64,000 nucleotides of DNA from Mycobacterium aquaticum. GTDB lineage: Bacteria; Actinomycetota; Actinomycetes; Mycobacteriales; Mycobacteriaceae. Below, in pieces: positions 50,699 to 60,115 of the stretch; the first letter of the stretch is position 1, and every line of letters starts with the position of its first letter. The notes below the pieces were generated by a model, which was not told where the DNA came from, did not search any database, and was given only the letters and a program-made list of their open reading frames with translations. The DNA lies in assembly GCF_002086485.1 (NCBI RefSeq), contig NZ_MVHF01000003.1:248001-312000 (forward strand). Direction: 5' to 3'. The position numbers and the translations under genes were made by a program.

Positions 50699-52114
50699 TC
50701 AATGGTGCTGAGTAAAGCCGGGAATGCCCGTCGGCCCTGCCGCATCTGTCGTCGAATTCGGCATCGCCACTCGTGGTACCGAAGGGGTTCCGAGTTGTGC
50801 TGCCAGCCAAGGCAGCGCATCGCCGAAGGCCTGGGACGCGAACAGCCAGTCATGCCTGCCGGGCCGCGTCACCACCGTGGACGTGATGCCCTGCGTTGCG
50901 CCGGTGGCCGACAGCGAACGCGCGGCGACGTCCTGGCCCTCGGGATTCGACACCGGGTCACGTGACGTGCCGTCAGGCGACCCGGGCACCTCGAACCATC
51001 CCGTCACGCCGGTGTAGCGGCCGTGTTTCTTCATGACGGTGGTGGGGTCGAATGCGGCCCACGCGTCGGCGTCGCCGCCGAACAACGTGGCGATGCTGTG
51101 CTCACGGCTACCGGTGTTGGGGCCGATGTCGCCGGCGATGTCGACGAAGGCGCTGAACAGCTCGGGGTGCATCACAGCCAAGACGACCGCGCACGTTCCG
51201 CCCATCGACCATCCGGCGACGCCCCAATGGGTGCGCTCGGCGCTGACTCCGAAATTCGCCGCCATGAAGGGGGCAACGTCTTTCGTGAGGTGATCGGCGG
51301 CGTTCCCGCGGGGTCCGTTCACGCATTCGGTGTCGTTGTCGAACCCGCCGGTCGCGTCGACGAAGACCACTGCTGGCGCGCTGCCATCGTGCTGGGCGGC
51401 GAAGTCGTCGATGGTGGCGACCGCATTACCGACCCGAAGCCAGTCGGCCGGCGTGTTCAACGCCGACCCGATCATCATCACCGTGGGCAAGCGTGGCGGC
51501 GGCTTGCTCGCGAACCATATCGGCGGCAGGTAGACGAATTCTCGGCGATGCGCGAAACCCGATGCGTTGGAATTGATCCGCACCGGCACGACGACGCCTC
51601 GATCAGGCCTTGCGTTCGACAATTGCATGGCGGTGACGCCGACCCGGTCGGTCTGATCGGGTAGCGGACCCGTGGTGAGTTGCATCCACGCAGTGCGGAC
51701 CTTGGGGAAGTAGCCCACCCAGGTGTTGACCGACAGTGCCGCGCACACCACACACAGGGGTACGGCCAGCACCGATGCACCGCGCCGCCACCAGGACGCG
51801 CGCCGCCACGTGAGGAAGATGAGGCTCACAGCCGCACCGATCAATCCGATCCACAGCCACAGTCGGCTCGGCGCCGCCTCACCGGAGACTCCGATCGAGG
51901 AGATGTAGTAGCGAGCCCATACCGCAATCGGCGCGCCGATCAGGGCGGCGAGCGCAAGCCTCCGCCAGCCTCGGCGGTCGGCGTGGGCCCACATCACGTA
52001 CAGCACGAGCAGCGCAGCCAGCACCTGCACCGCGATCGGCACCCACCCGTCGACCAGGGATAGCTGTGCGATGCGGTGGCGCAAGGGCTCTGCCATCTCA
52101 ACCGCCACGGTCAT
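50699..52114 (-). CDS. Membrane-anchored esterase-D-type alpha/beta hydrolase
   Basis: About 471 residues. The first 135 carry four predicted helices (VPIAVQVLAALLVLYVMW, WRRLALAALIGAPIAVWA, RLWLWIGLIGAAVSLIFL, GASVLAVPLCVVCAALSV). The extracytoplasmic domain has esterase D/mycolyltransferase features: VYLPPIWF, the nucleophile motif GVAGWSMGGTCAVVLAV, and a C-terminal His in RPGRHDW. Mycobacteria have several such enzymes acting on envelope lipids; this one's substrate is unknown. ATG at 52114 chosen; 52162 and 52096 are alternatives. Confidence 0.82.
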   Translation of the reverse strand: MTVAVEMAEPLRHRIAQLSLVDGWVPIAVQVLAALLVLYVMWAHADRRGWRRLALAALIGAPIAVWARYYISSIGVSGEAAPSRLWLWIGLIGAAVSLIFLTWRRASWWRRGASVLAVPLCVVCAALSVNTWVGYFPKVRTAWMQLTTGPLPDQTDRVGVTAMQLSNARPDRGVVVPVRINSNASGFAHRREFVYLPPIWFASKPPPRLPTVMMIGSALNTPADWLRVGNAVATIDDFAAQHDGSAPAVVFVDATGGFDNDTECVNGPRGNAADHLTKDVAPFMAANFGVSAERTHWGVAGWSMGGTCAVVLAVMHPELFSAFVDIAGDIGPNTGSREHSIATLFGGDADAWAAFDPTTVMKKHGRYTGVTGWFEVPGSPDGTSRDPVSNPEGQDVAARSLSATGATQGITSTVVTRPGRHDWLFASQAFGDALPWLAAQLGTPSVPRVAMPNSTTDAAGPTGIPGFTQHH

Positions 52115-52255
52115 ATCTTGCAGACGAGTACCTGTGCGGTTGCTGTTGCCGCCTGCCGACACCCACAGTCAGCCGGTCTACCTCTGCTCGGCGTACCGCG
52201 AGCGATGCGACACGCAGTAGCAGGATCTTCCCATCGGACTGTCAGGTGCCGGCGG

Positions 52256-53503
52256 CTACTGCAACGAGGTGAGCAGTTGATTAAGGGTTCGTGTTTCGGT
52301 GGCCTGGTCGGGTGAGGGCGCACGCAGCGCAGAGAGAACCTGGTCGATCTGACCGTCGAGCACGGCCCACCCGGCGTTGTCCATCGGTTGCAGGGTGGCC
52401 TGGTCGTCGTCCCATGCGGTTTCGAGGTCCTTGATGCGGGTGACCGCACCGGTCTGGTCACCCGCGTTGACTTTCACCAGGGTGTCCTGCACGATTCCGC
52501 GGTACTTGGTGACCGCGGCGGGCGGGAACTGGGCTGTGACCGACTGCCCGGCCGGTAGCGTCACCGCTGCGGCCGATTCCGATTCCGCTTCACCGCCTGC
52601 GGGCATCTGGTGGGGCTGCGCGGCAGCCCACGCCAGCAGGGCTGCGGTCCCGATGGCGACCACGCCGAGGTAACCGAGCATGACGCGCTCGCGGGCGGCG
52701 TCACGATCTGGCGCCGCCGCGGTGGCAACGTCGCGTTCGATCACGTCGGAGCGCGTCACCGAAAGGTAGACGACCGTGGCCAGGATGGCTCCGAGGAAGA
52801 TCACGCTCGTCACCGCGACGCCCAGTCCCAGACCCTGCTCGGACTTCGGGGCGGCCAGCCAGTCGCCGAGGTTCGCACCCAGCGGACGGGTGAGGATGTA
52901 CGCGAGCCAGAACGACAGCACGGCGTTGGCGCCGAACCGCCAGCCGATCACGATTGCGGCGATCAGCCCGGCCGGGAGGAGCACCGACCGCCCCGGACCC
53001 CAGCCGGTGAGCTCCAACGTCCAGTCGCCGACGGCCGTGCCCAGCGCGAACGTCACCAGAACGGCCAGCCAGTAGAACAGTTCACGCGGTAGCGAGACGA
53101 TGCTGTGGATCGACAGCGTGCGCTCGCGCGCGAACCACACGCCGAACACCACGGCCAGCGCCGCGGCGAAGGCAAAGGTGCTCGCCGCCAACGGAATTCC
53201 CATGGCGTCGGTGAGAATGTCGGTGTAGAGCGTGCCGGTCACGCTGATCACGACGACCGTGAGCCAGTACACGAAGGGGACGTAGCGGCGCATGCTCAGC
53301 TGCCACCCCAGCACGACCGCCAGGATCACGGTGAAGATGATGGCTGTCCGAACCAGCCCGACACCGAGCGTCATGTTGATCCAGTCGGCGAAGCTCTCAC
53401 CGACGGTGGTGCACAGCACCTTGATCACCCAGAACCACACGGTGACTTCGGGAACCCGGCTCAGTGCGGAAGAACTGGTCCCGGATCTTGCGGTATCGGC
53501 CAT
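52256..53503 (-). CDS. COG4705-like multi-pass membrane protein with extracytoplasmic tail
   Basis: A 415-residue protein with about ten helices built from four similar units: KVLCTTVGESFADWINM, TLYTDILTDAMGIPL, GTAVGDWTLELTGWGP and TRPLGANLGDWLAAP. This repeated pattern is that of the COG4705 family. A C-terminal soluble part of about 120 residues follows the last helix (AVTLPAGQSVTAQFPPAAV). Function unknown; repeated Thr/Asp motifs within helices suggest transport. Confidence 0.75.
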   Translation of the reverse strand: MADTARSGTSSSALSRVPEVTVWFWVIKVLCTTVGESFADWINMTLGVGLVRTAIIFTVILAVVLGWQLSMRRYVPFVYWLTVVVISVTGTLYTDILTDAMGIPLAASTFAFAAALAVVFGVWFARERTLSIHSIVSLPRELFYWLAVLVTFALGTAVGDWTLELTGWGPGRSVLLPAGLIAAIVIGWRFGANAVLSFWLAYILTRPLGANLGDWLAAPKSEQGLGLGVAVTSVIFLGAILATVVYLSVTRSDVIERDVATAAAPDRDAARERVMLGYLGVVAIGTAALLAWAAAQPHQMPAGGEAESESAAAVTLPAGQSVTAQFPPAAVTKYRGIVQDTLVKVNAGDQTGAVTRIKDLETAWDDDQATLQPMDNAGWAVLDGQIDQVLSALRAPSPDQATETRTLNQLLTSLQ

Positions 53504-53577
53504 GCCCGAGACGCTAGAGGCGGGTCCCTGAACCTACGCTGAGAAAGGCTCAACGGAACCTGTTGGCGCGCAGGCCA

Positions 53578-55143
53578 TCAGTCAGCGGCAAGCGGAATGT
53601 ACGCGGTCAAGGTGGTGCCCCGGCCCATCGGGCTCACAATCTGCAGGCGGCCGCCCAGTGCCTCCACGCGGTCTTTCAGGCCGACCAGTCCCGATCCACC
53701 GCCGGTGTCGGCGCCCCCCACACCGTCGTCGGCCACCACGATGCGCAGGGCGCCGCCGTCGACATCGACGGACACCTCGACCTGCGATGCGTCGGCATGC
53801 TTGGTGACGTTTGTCAATGCCTCTGCGACAACGTAATACGCACCGACTTCGACGGACTCGCGTGGTCGGTTCGCGACATCGACGGACACCTCGACGGGCA
53901 GGGGCGCCCGGCGGCCCAACGCGCGCAACGCCGGCCGCAGACCCCCGTTGGTGAGAACCGCGGGGTGTATTCCGTGGGTGATCTGGCGGAGTTCCTCGCT
54001 GGCCGCTACCAATCCGTCACCGAGTTCGGCGATCTCGTGTGCCAGCGCATCGTCGGGCTGTAGCGATGCCTGCAGCGATCGGCTCGTCAACGCCAGCGCG
54101 ACCAACCGCTGCTGGGCACCGTCGTGCAGGTCTCGTTCTATCCGCCGCATGGCTTCGTCGCCTGCCGTCACGATCCGTGCCCGTGAGGCCATCAATTCCC
54201 GGCGGGATTCGGTGTTGGCAATCGCCGTCGCCACCAGCTCGGCGAAGTCGGCAAGGCGTGACTCCATATCCGGCGGCGGCGCCCCGGGTCGCGAGGAGCC
54301 CGCGATCGCGGCACCCCACAGGCGTCCCTCGACGATGATCGGGGCGCCCACCCCGGAGCGCAGGCCGAGGTCACGGATCGCCGCAGCGGCCGCCCCGGTC
54401 GCATCCTCGTGGCTGTCCAGACGTGCCGCACGACCGGTCCGCAGCACCATGCCTGCGACGTTGTCACCGGTCAGCCGCAGTCGGACGCCTACGGGCATCC
54501 GTGGATGGCCTGCCTCGTCGTGGACCGCGACGATTTCGCCGTACTCGTCGTCGACATACCGAAACAACGCCGCATTGCCCATGTGCAGGGCGTTGGCGAC
54601 TTCGTCGGCAACCGCGGTCAGCACCTCGTCGGGCGGCGCCCCGCGGGCGACCAGGGTCGCGACCCGGCGCAGCGCCGCCTGACGCTCGGCGAGCTCGCTG
54701 ACCTTCTCGGCAGCCTCCCGGGCTTCGACCGCACGCAACCGCGCCTGTCCGACGAGCACATTGGCCAGCAGGGCAACGGGCATGTACACCACGATCGGGA
54801 TCAAGTCCTGCAGCGTATGGGGAATCACCATGCCACCGAGGTGCATACGCAGATAGACGACGGTGCTCGCGAACGTCATCACCACGCCCATCCACATCGG
54901 CCATCCGGCCGAGATCACAAGCACGCCAAGGAAAAACACCACGCCGAACATCTGATGCGGCAGAGCCCTGCCGAGCAGGCCCACCAATGCCGCCTCGGCG
55001 ACGATCAGCACAGCACCGACCGCGAAGCCCAGCCACAGCGGCGCCGTCGGGCCCAGCAGAAACGGCGTCAGCCCTGATGGCGCCCAGCCGTTGCGTGGTC
55101 CGTCGGCGCCGTCGGACCTTGCGGCCAGTCCCTCCGGAGTCAT
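53578..55143 (-). CDS. GAF-domain sensor histidine kinase, NarL type
   Basis: A 521-residue kinase. N-terminal helices (about 28-140), then a GAF domain (about 165-305; RVATLVARGAPPDEVLTAVA), a HisKA_3 domain with the phospho-acceptor in RIERDLHDGAQQRLVALALT, and an HATPase_c domain (AEALTNVTKHADASQVEVSV, VADDGVGGADTGGGSGLVGL). No response regulator is adjacent, so it is an orphan here. It is divergent from the oxidoreductase gene, with 146 bp between starts. Confidence 0.9.
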   Translation of the reverse strand: MTPEGLAARSDGADGPRNGWAPSGLTPFLLGPTAPLWLGFAVGAVLIVAEAALVGLLGRALPHQMFGVVFFLGVLVISAGWPMWMGVVMTFASTVVYLRMHLGGMVIPHTLQDLIPIVVYMPVALLANVLVGQARLRAVEAREAAEKVSELAERQAALRRVATLVARGAPPDEVLTAVADEVANALHMGNAALFRYVDDEYGEIVAVHDEAGHPRMPVGVRLRLTGDNVAGMVLRTGRAARLDSHEDATGAAAAAIRDLGLRSGVGAPIIVEGRLWGAAIAGSSRPGAPPPDMESRLADFAELVATAIANTESRRELMASRARIVTAGDEAMRRIERDLHDGAQQRLVALALTSRSLQASLQPDDALAHEIAELGDGLVAASEELRQITHGIHPAVLTNGGLRPALRALGRRAPLPVEVSVDVANRPRESVEVGAYYVVAEALTNVTKHADASQVEVSVDVDGGALRIVVADDGVGGADTGGGSGLVGLKDRVEALGGRLQIVSPMGRGTTLTAYIPLAAD

Positions 55144-55289
55144 CGATGCATCCTCGATCCCGCGCGTTGTTCGAAGGGCCGATTATCCTCGTCCGCCGAG
55201 CGAGTCCGCAGACATCGGCGGTGCGTCAGGCCAAAATGGAGTCACTCTTGCCCTCGACCGAGCGACTACGCCTGGAAGGACGCAGCGTC

Positions 55290-56438
55290 ATGACTGACTC
55301 CGCCACCGCCGACCTGCCTGTCTCGGGTCTTGAACTTCGCTCCCTGCTCACCGAGGCCAGTGAGCTCGAGCTGACACTCGAGCCCCAGCCGGTCACTCCG
55401 CCGGGCCCGGGCGAGGTCGTCGTGCGTGTCGAAGCGTCGCCGGTCAATCCGTCAGATCTGGGGCTGCTGCTGGGCGCGGCGGACCTGGCGACTGCACGAA
55501 CCGAGGGCGAAGGCGCGGCCCGGCACACATCGATCTCCGTCCCGCCCAAGGGCTTTCACGCCATGGCGAGCCGCCTCGGACAGTCGATGACTGTGGGCAA
55601 CGAGGGCTCTGGCGTGGTGATCTCGGCGGGTGACGACGCGGCCTCGTTGCTCGGGAAGACCGTCGCGGTGCTCGCCGGTGGCATGTACAGCCAGTACCGG
55701 ACAGTGCCTGCCGGCAACTGTCTCGTGCTGCCCGACGACGTGACCCCCGCCGAGGGGGCATCGTGCTTCGTCAACCCGCTCACCGCGCTGGGGATGGTCG
55801 AAACCATGCGCGACGAAGGACACACGGCCCTGGTCCACACCGCCGCGGCATCCAACCTTGGGCAGATGCTCAACAAGATCTGCGCGCAGGACAACGTCGG
55901 GCTGGTCAACATCGTCCGCAGCGCGGCGCAGGAGGAGCTGCTCAGGGGCATCGGGGCCCGCTATGTCTGCAACTCGACCGCCGACGACTTCGTCCCGACG
56001 CTCGTCGAGGCCGTCGCCGAGACGGGCGCCACCCTGGCCTTCGACGCGATCGGCGGCGGGCGCCTGGCGAGCACAATCCTCTCTGCCATGGAGACCGCGG
56101 CCGGTCGACGGATGACGAGCTACAGCAGGTACGGGTCGTCTGTCCTCAAACAGGTCTACATCTACGGATCCCTGGATACCGGACCGACGGAGCTCGACCG
56201 CTCATTCGGCATGAGCTGGAGCGTCGGCGGGTGGCTGTTGACCCCGTTCCTGCAGAAGATCGGCCCCTCCCGCATCGCCGAGCTGCACGCCCGCGTGGCG
56301 GCCGGGGTGAAAACCACGTTCGCCAGCCACTACACCCAGACGATCCCGCTGGCCGACCTGCTCAAACCGCAGATCTTACAGATGATCTCGCGTAAGGCGA
56401 CGGGGGAGAAGTTCCTGGTCACACCGGCGCAGACCTGA
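55290..56438 (+). CDS. Quinone-oxidoreductase-like MDR enzyme
   Basis: A 382-residue zinc-free medium-chain dehydrogenase/reductase. GEVVVRVEASPVNPSDLGLL and TVGNEGSGVVISAGDDAASL are typical of the catalytic fold. The nucleotide-binding half has ALVHTAAASNLGQMLNKICA, a variant of the usual GxGxxG. The structural zinc Cys cluster is absent. NAD(P)H-dependent reduction is likely; the substrate is unknown. ATG at 55290 with AAGGA upstream. The C-terminus overlaps the convergent flavoprotein gene by 20 bp. Confidence 0.8.
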   Translation: MTDSATADLPVSGLELRSLLTEASELELTLEPQPVTPPGPGEVVVRVEASPVNPSDLGLLLGAADLATARTEGEGAARHTSISVPPKGFHAMASRLGQSMTVGNEGSGVVISAGDDAASLLGKTVAVLAGGMYSQYRTVPAGNCLVLPDDVTPAEGASCFVNPLTALGMVETMRDEGHTALVHTAAASNLGQMLNKICAQDNVGLVNIVRSAAQEELLRGIGARYVCNSTADDFVPTLVEAVAETGATLAFDAIGGGRLASTILSAMETAAGRRMTSYSRYGSSVLKQVYIYGSLDTGPTELDRSFGMSWSVGGWLLTPFLQKIGPSRIAELHARVAAGVKTTFASHYTQTIPLADLLKPQILQMISRKATGEKFLVTPAQT

Positions 56439-57090
56439 CGGAGCTCGGACGTCCCGAGGCGACCAATGTCCGCACGGAGTCCGGCAATTCGGCCGATGAC
56501 CACGAAGCCCGGTGCGGCGTCCCATAATTGACGACGAACGGGACGGTGCCTGCCCACACGTCGGTGTCCTCGTCGGGCTCTTTGACCGGACTGTCGTTGA
56601 CCTTGTACACCCAGTCCCCATCGGTGATGGGCATGGCGACGACGTTGGTGGCGGCGATCTCTTTCGGTGTCATGCCACGGACTTCGCCCGTGCGCCCGGG
56701 AAGCAGCAGATCGCTGAACCGGTCCAAGAGCATGGCGCGTTCTTCGCTGCGGGCGGGCTGCAGATCACCGTAGAGCACCGCCGACCGGTAATGCACCGAC
56801 GAGTCGAAAGTGCTGTGAGCGACCACGAGCGCGTCCATCGCGGTCACGCAGAACGCCGCAGAGGTTGCCACTGCGTTGGCTCCCATCGCGCCGGCGCCAG
56901 TCGAACCATGCATGAGAATCCGGTCCTCGTGCCGGACGAACAGCGTCGGCACCGCAAGGGGCCGCGTCCTGCCGTCACGTCGTTCGACTCCGCCCATGGC
57001 GAGCACGCCCCACCACTGCCCGTCGAGGAACTCCTCCAAGGCGGCACGCTCGGTGGACTGTCGACCTTCTTTGCGGGTGAGCTTCTCCAT
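56419..57090 (-). CDS. Pyridoxamine 5'-phosphate oxidase-like flavin-binding protein
   Basis: A 223-residue split-barrel flavin-binding protein of the Pyridox_ox_2/NimA type: WWGVLAMGGVERRDGRTRPL, RILMHGSTGAGAMGANAVAT, HSTFDSSVHYRSAVLYGDLQ. It may bind FMN or a related cofactor. It is divergent from a MocR regulator, which uses PLP, an arrangement suggesting a link with vitamin B6 or amine metabolism. It converges with the MDR gene. Confidence 0.83.
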   Translation of the reverse strand: MEKLTRKEGRQSTERAALEEFLDGQWWGVLAMGGVERRDGRTRPLAVPTLFVRHEDRILMHGSTGAGAMGANAVATSAAFCVTAMDALVVAHSTFDSSVHYRSAVLYGDLQPARSEERAMLLDRFSDLLLPGRTGEVRGMTPKEIAATNVVAMPITDGDWVYKVNDSPVKEPDEDTDVWAGTVPFVVNYGTPHRASWSSAELPDSVRTLVASGRPSSVRSAPV

Positions 57091-57110
57091 GGCTTACACA
57101 AAACCATGAT

Positions 57111-57168
57111 TGCGGCCTTACTGGAACGGCCAGAAACCGCAGATATCGAATGCCAGTATTCTGGGCAG
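57111..57168. promoter_or_regulatory. Divergent MocR/PNPOx-like control region
   Basis: Nested inverted repeats TGCGG...CCGCA (57111-57141) and CTGG...CCAG (57121-57133), followed by TATTCT (57157-57162) six bases before the MocR ATG. The latter fits a -10 box for a leaderless transcript. Confidence 0.45.
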
Positions 57169-58590
57169 ATGCCGCGGCACACCCGACTGGTCCATCTTCC
57201 GCTGAGCACCAGCGACCTGAGCGCGAAGTCGATCGCCACGCAGATGGTGGCCCTGATCGCCGGCGGCCAACTCGCGGATGGGGACTGGCTGCCCTCCACA
57301 CGTGCATTGGCCGACGACCTCCGATGTTCGCGCACCATGGTCGCGGCCGCCTACGACGAGCTGGTCGCTGCCGGGTTCCTCGAAGGAGTGCCCGGCTCGG
57401 GTACCCGCACGACGTCCGGCGCGGCGGCCGCAGCAGCCGCCGGACTCTCCAGCCGTCCGGCAGGCCGGCCCCGCACCGACCGCGCGCGGCGTCCGTCGCC
57501 GTCGAATGGCATTGCTCCCGAACGGGTTCCCTCGGTGGACCTCCGCCCGGGCTATCCCGACCCGGGGTTGATCGACATGCGCGCGTGGACCCGCGCCTGG
57601 CGCGCGGCGGCGGCCCGGACCCCGACCACCTCGTCGCCGTGGCAGGACACGAGCGATTCGTTCGTCACGGCGTTGACCGATCACCTGCGGACGAATCGCG
57701 GCATCGACACCGACACCGTGATCGACGTGCCCGGTTCCGGGGCAGCCTTCGAGGCCGTGGCGGCGGTGAGCGGTCTCACGCGGTGCTATCTCGAATCGCC
57801 CTGCTATCCAGCCGCATACGAGGAATTCCTGCGGGCCGGGCTGCACCCGACCTTCGTTCCGGTCGATGACGACGGCCTGCGCGTCGATCAGCTGGACGAG
57901 GCCGCAGGCCTGGTGTACTGCACGCCGGCGCACCAGTATCCGCTCGGACACCGATTGTCGGTGAACCGGCGTGCCGAACTGGTCGCCTGGGCCAGGCGGA
58001 CCGGCTCGATCATCGTCGAGGACGACTACGACGGTGAATTCCGCTACGGGGTCGCGCCGCTTCCGGCGGTCCGGTCGGTCCCGGGAGCGGGGGAGCACGT
58101 CGCCTACATCGGGACGGCGTCGAAGATCCTCACCCCCGGCCTGGGCGCGGCCTGGCTCGTCCCACCCCGACCGCTGCGCGATGCCGTGCTGACCTACCTG
58201 CGTGAGCGTCGGCTCGCGCTGTCCGTGATCACCCGCGACGCGCTCGCGGAGCTGATCCTCGCCGGTGACCTGCAGCGGCACCTGGCCCGCGCCGCACGCG
58301 AGTACCGGCATCGCCGCGACATCCTCATTGCCGCGCTCGGCACCCACTGCCCCGAGCTCTCCGTACTCGGCGTCGAGGCCGGTCTCCACGTCGCCGTCGT
58401 GCTGCCCGGTGAACATGACGACCGGCGCGTCGCCGAGCGACTCACTGCACAGGGATTCGTCGTCGAACCCCTGTCGCTCTATCCAGGTGCGGCAGATCGC
58501 GAAATCAACGGCCTGGCAGTGTGTTTCGCTTTGATCAACCGAGTCTCCGCCAACGGCTTCGCAATTCGTCTCGCCGGCGCTCTCGGATAG
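57169..58590 (+). CDS. MocR-family (PLP-dependent GntR-like) transcriptional regulator
   Basis: A 473-residue regulator. The N-terminal GntR winged helix (DGDWLPSTRALADDLRCSRT, MVAAAYDELVAAGFLEGVPG) is joined by a Pro/Arg linker to an aminotransferase-I fold. PLP site: HQYPLGHRLSVNRR, EDDYDGEFRYG (Asp), and Lys in YIGTASKILTPGLGAAWL. MocR proteins bind PLP and often regulate an adjacent divergent gene, here the PNPOx-like one. The ATG at 57169 is immediately at a predicted leaderless start; longer frames are rejected. Confidence 0.9.
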   Translation: MPRHTRLVHLPLSTSDLSAKSIATQMVALIAGGQLADGDWLPSTRALADDLRCSRTMVAAAYDELVAAGFLEGVPGSGTRTTSGAAAAAAAGLSSRPAGRPRTDRARRPSPSNGIAPERVPSVDLRPGYPDPGLIDMRAWTRAWRAAAARTPTTSSPWQDTSDSFVTALTDHLRTNRGIDTDTVIDVPGSGAAFEAVAAVSGLTRCYLESPCYPAAYEEFLRAGLHPTFVPVDDDGLRVDQLDEAAGLVYCTPAHQYPLGHRLSVNRRAELVAWARRTGSIIVEDDYDGEFRYGVAPLPAVRSVPGAGEHVAYIGTASKILTPGLGAAWLVPPRPLRDAVLTYLRERRLALSVITRDALAELILAGDLQRHLARAAREYRHRRDILIAALGTHCPELSVLGVEAGLHVAVVLPGEHDDRRVAERLTAQGFVVEPLSLYPGAADREINGLAVCFALINRVSANGFAIRLAGALG

Positions 58591-58663
58591 AGTTCGACAT
58601 CCGTGAAGGCGACGGCGGATCAGTGCCGGTGTGGGAAAATCACCGAACGGCGAGAGGCGCGAC

Positions 58664-60106
58664 ATGCGGATGAGAACGTCGGTTCGGCGAATCCTGGGAT
58701 CCATCGCGGTGACCACGGTGGCGGTGTTGCTGGGGGCATGCGGCACATCCGCGATATCGAAATCCGCCGACCCCTCCATGGTGGCTGGCATGCCCGCCAC
58801 CGATGGACCGTCGGGTCTGCGCTCAAACGCACCCAAACCGTCGCGCACGGTGACCAACACCGACGGCGGCGCCATCGACCTGCTGGCCGTTCAGTCGGTC
58901 AGCGATGTCGAGGACTATTGGAGCGGCGGGGTGTATCGCGACGCGTTCAAACGCAACTTCACCCCGGTCGCCAAACTCATCTCCTGGGACTCGCGACGAT
59001 CGTCTGACGCCGTATCATTCTGCGGCGAAACGACTTCCAGCTTGGTCAACGCCGCGTACTGCCCCGTAGACCGGTCAATCGGGTGGGATCGTGGCGCCCT
59101 GCTGCCGTCACTGAAGAAGACTTATGGCGATATGGCGGTGACCATGGTGTTGGCCCACGAATACGGCCACTCCGTACAGCATCAGGCAGGATTGAACTCG
59201 CCCAACACGCCCGTGCTGGTAGCCGAGCAGCAGGCTGACTGTTTCGCGGGGGCGTACATGAACTGGGTGGCCCAAGGTCATTCCCGGCGCTTCACCCTGT
59301 CCACGGGCAACGGACTCAATACCCTGCTGGCGAGCATGATCGCGTTCCGCGACCCGCTCATGAGCGGCAGGCGCGCGGTGTCAGGCGGGGGCGAGCACGG
59401 CTCGGCATTCGAACGGATCTCGGCGTTTCAATTCGGCTTCGCCGAAGGCCCGGGCACCTGCATGGCCATCGATGTGGACGAGGTCACCCGCCGGCGCGGC
59501 GATCTGCCGGTCGAGTTGCAGCGCAATCAGACCGGCAACTGGCCGGTCTCGCAGGCCTCGGTCAAGTCGGTCATCGCCGCGATGAACATCTTGTTCAAGC
59601 CTGCGACACGCCCGACTCTGAGCTTCGACACCGTTGCAGCGACCAAATGTCCCGACGCGAAAGCCACACCGCCGGTTTCGTTCTGCCCGGCCACCAACAC
59701 CATTGCCGTCGATCTCCCAGCACTGAAGCAACTCGGCGCCCCAACCGACGGTCCGGCCGGCCTCACGGGCGACAACACCGCCTATTCGGTGCTCATATCG
59801 CGATATCTGCTGTCGGTGCAGCAGCAGGCCGGGTTGCCGGTGGATTCGGCCAACGCCGGCTTGCGCACGGCATGCCTGACCGGGGTGGCCACCACCAAGC
59901 TGGCGCTCCAGGTCAGCACGTCCGACGGCAACACGGTTGCCCTGACCGCCGGCGATCTCGACGAAGCCGTGGCCGGGCTACTCACCAACGGGCTGGCGGC
60001 CGGCGATGTCAACGGACTCACGGCACCGGCGGGCTTCGCGCGTATCGATGCGTTCCGCACCGGTGTGCTCGGCGATCAAGACGTCTGTCTCAAGCGGTTT
60101 CCCTGA
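58664..60106 (+). CDS. Neutral zinc metallopeptidase lipoprotein
   Basis: A 480-residue exported protein. The signal (RRILGSIAVTTVAVLLGAC) ends in a lipobox with Cys26. The zinc motif AHEYGHSVQHQAG has His165, Glu166 and His169; the downstream VAEQQADCFAGAYMNWVAQG gives the third ligand Glu/Asp region typical of the YpfJ-type neutral zinc metallopeptidases. Further Cys residues may pair. ATG at 58664 with GAGAGG upstream. Peptidoglycan or protein substrate unknown. Confidence 0.88.
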   Translation: MRMRTSVRRILGSIAVTTVAVLLGACGTSAISKSADPSMVAGMPATDGPSGLRSNAPKPSRTVTNTDGGAIDLLAVQSVSDVEDYWSGGVYRDAFKRNFTPVAKLISWDSRRSSDAVSFCGETTSSLVNAAYCPVDRSIGWDRGALLPSLKKTYGDMAVTMVLAHEYGHSVQHQAGLNSPNTPVLVAEQQADCFAGAYMNWVAQGHSRRFTLSTGNGLNTLLASMIAFRDPLMSGRRAVSGGGEHGSAFERISAFQFGFAEGPGTCMAIDVDEVTRRRGDLPVELQRNQTGNWPVSQASVKSVIAAMNILFKPATRPTLSFDTVAATKCPDAKATPPVSFCPATNTIAVDLPALKQLGAPTDGPAGLTGDNTAYSVLISRYLLSVQQQAGLPVDSANAGLRTACLTGVATTKLALQVSTSDGNTVALTAGDLDEAVAGLLTNGLAAGDVNGLTAPAGFARIDAFRTGVLGDQDVCLKRFP

Positions 60107-60115
60107 GTGCGGGGG

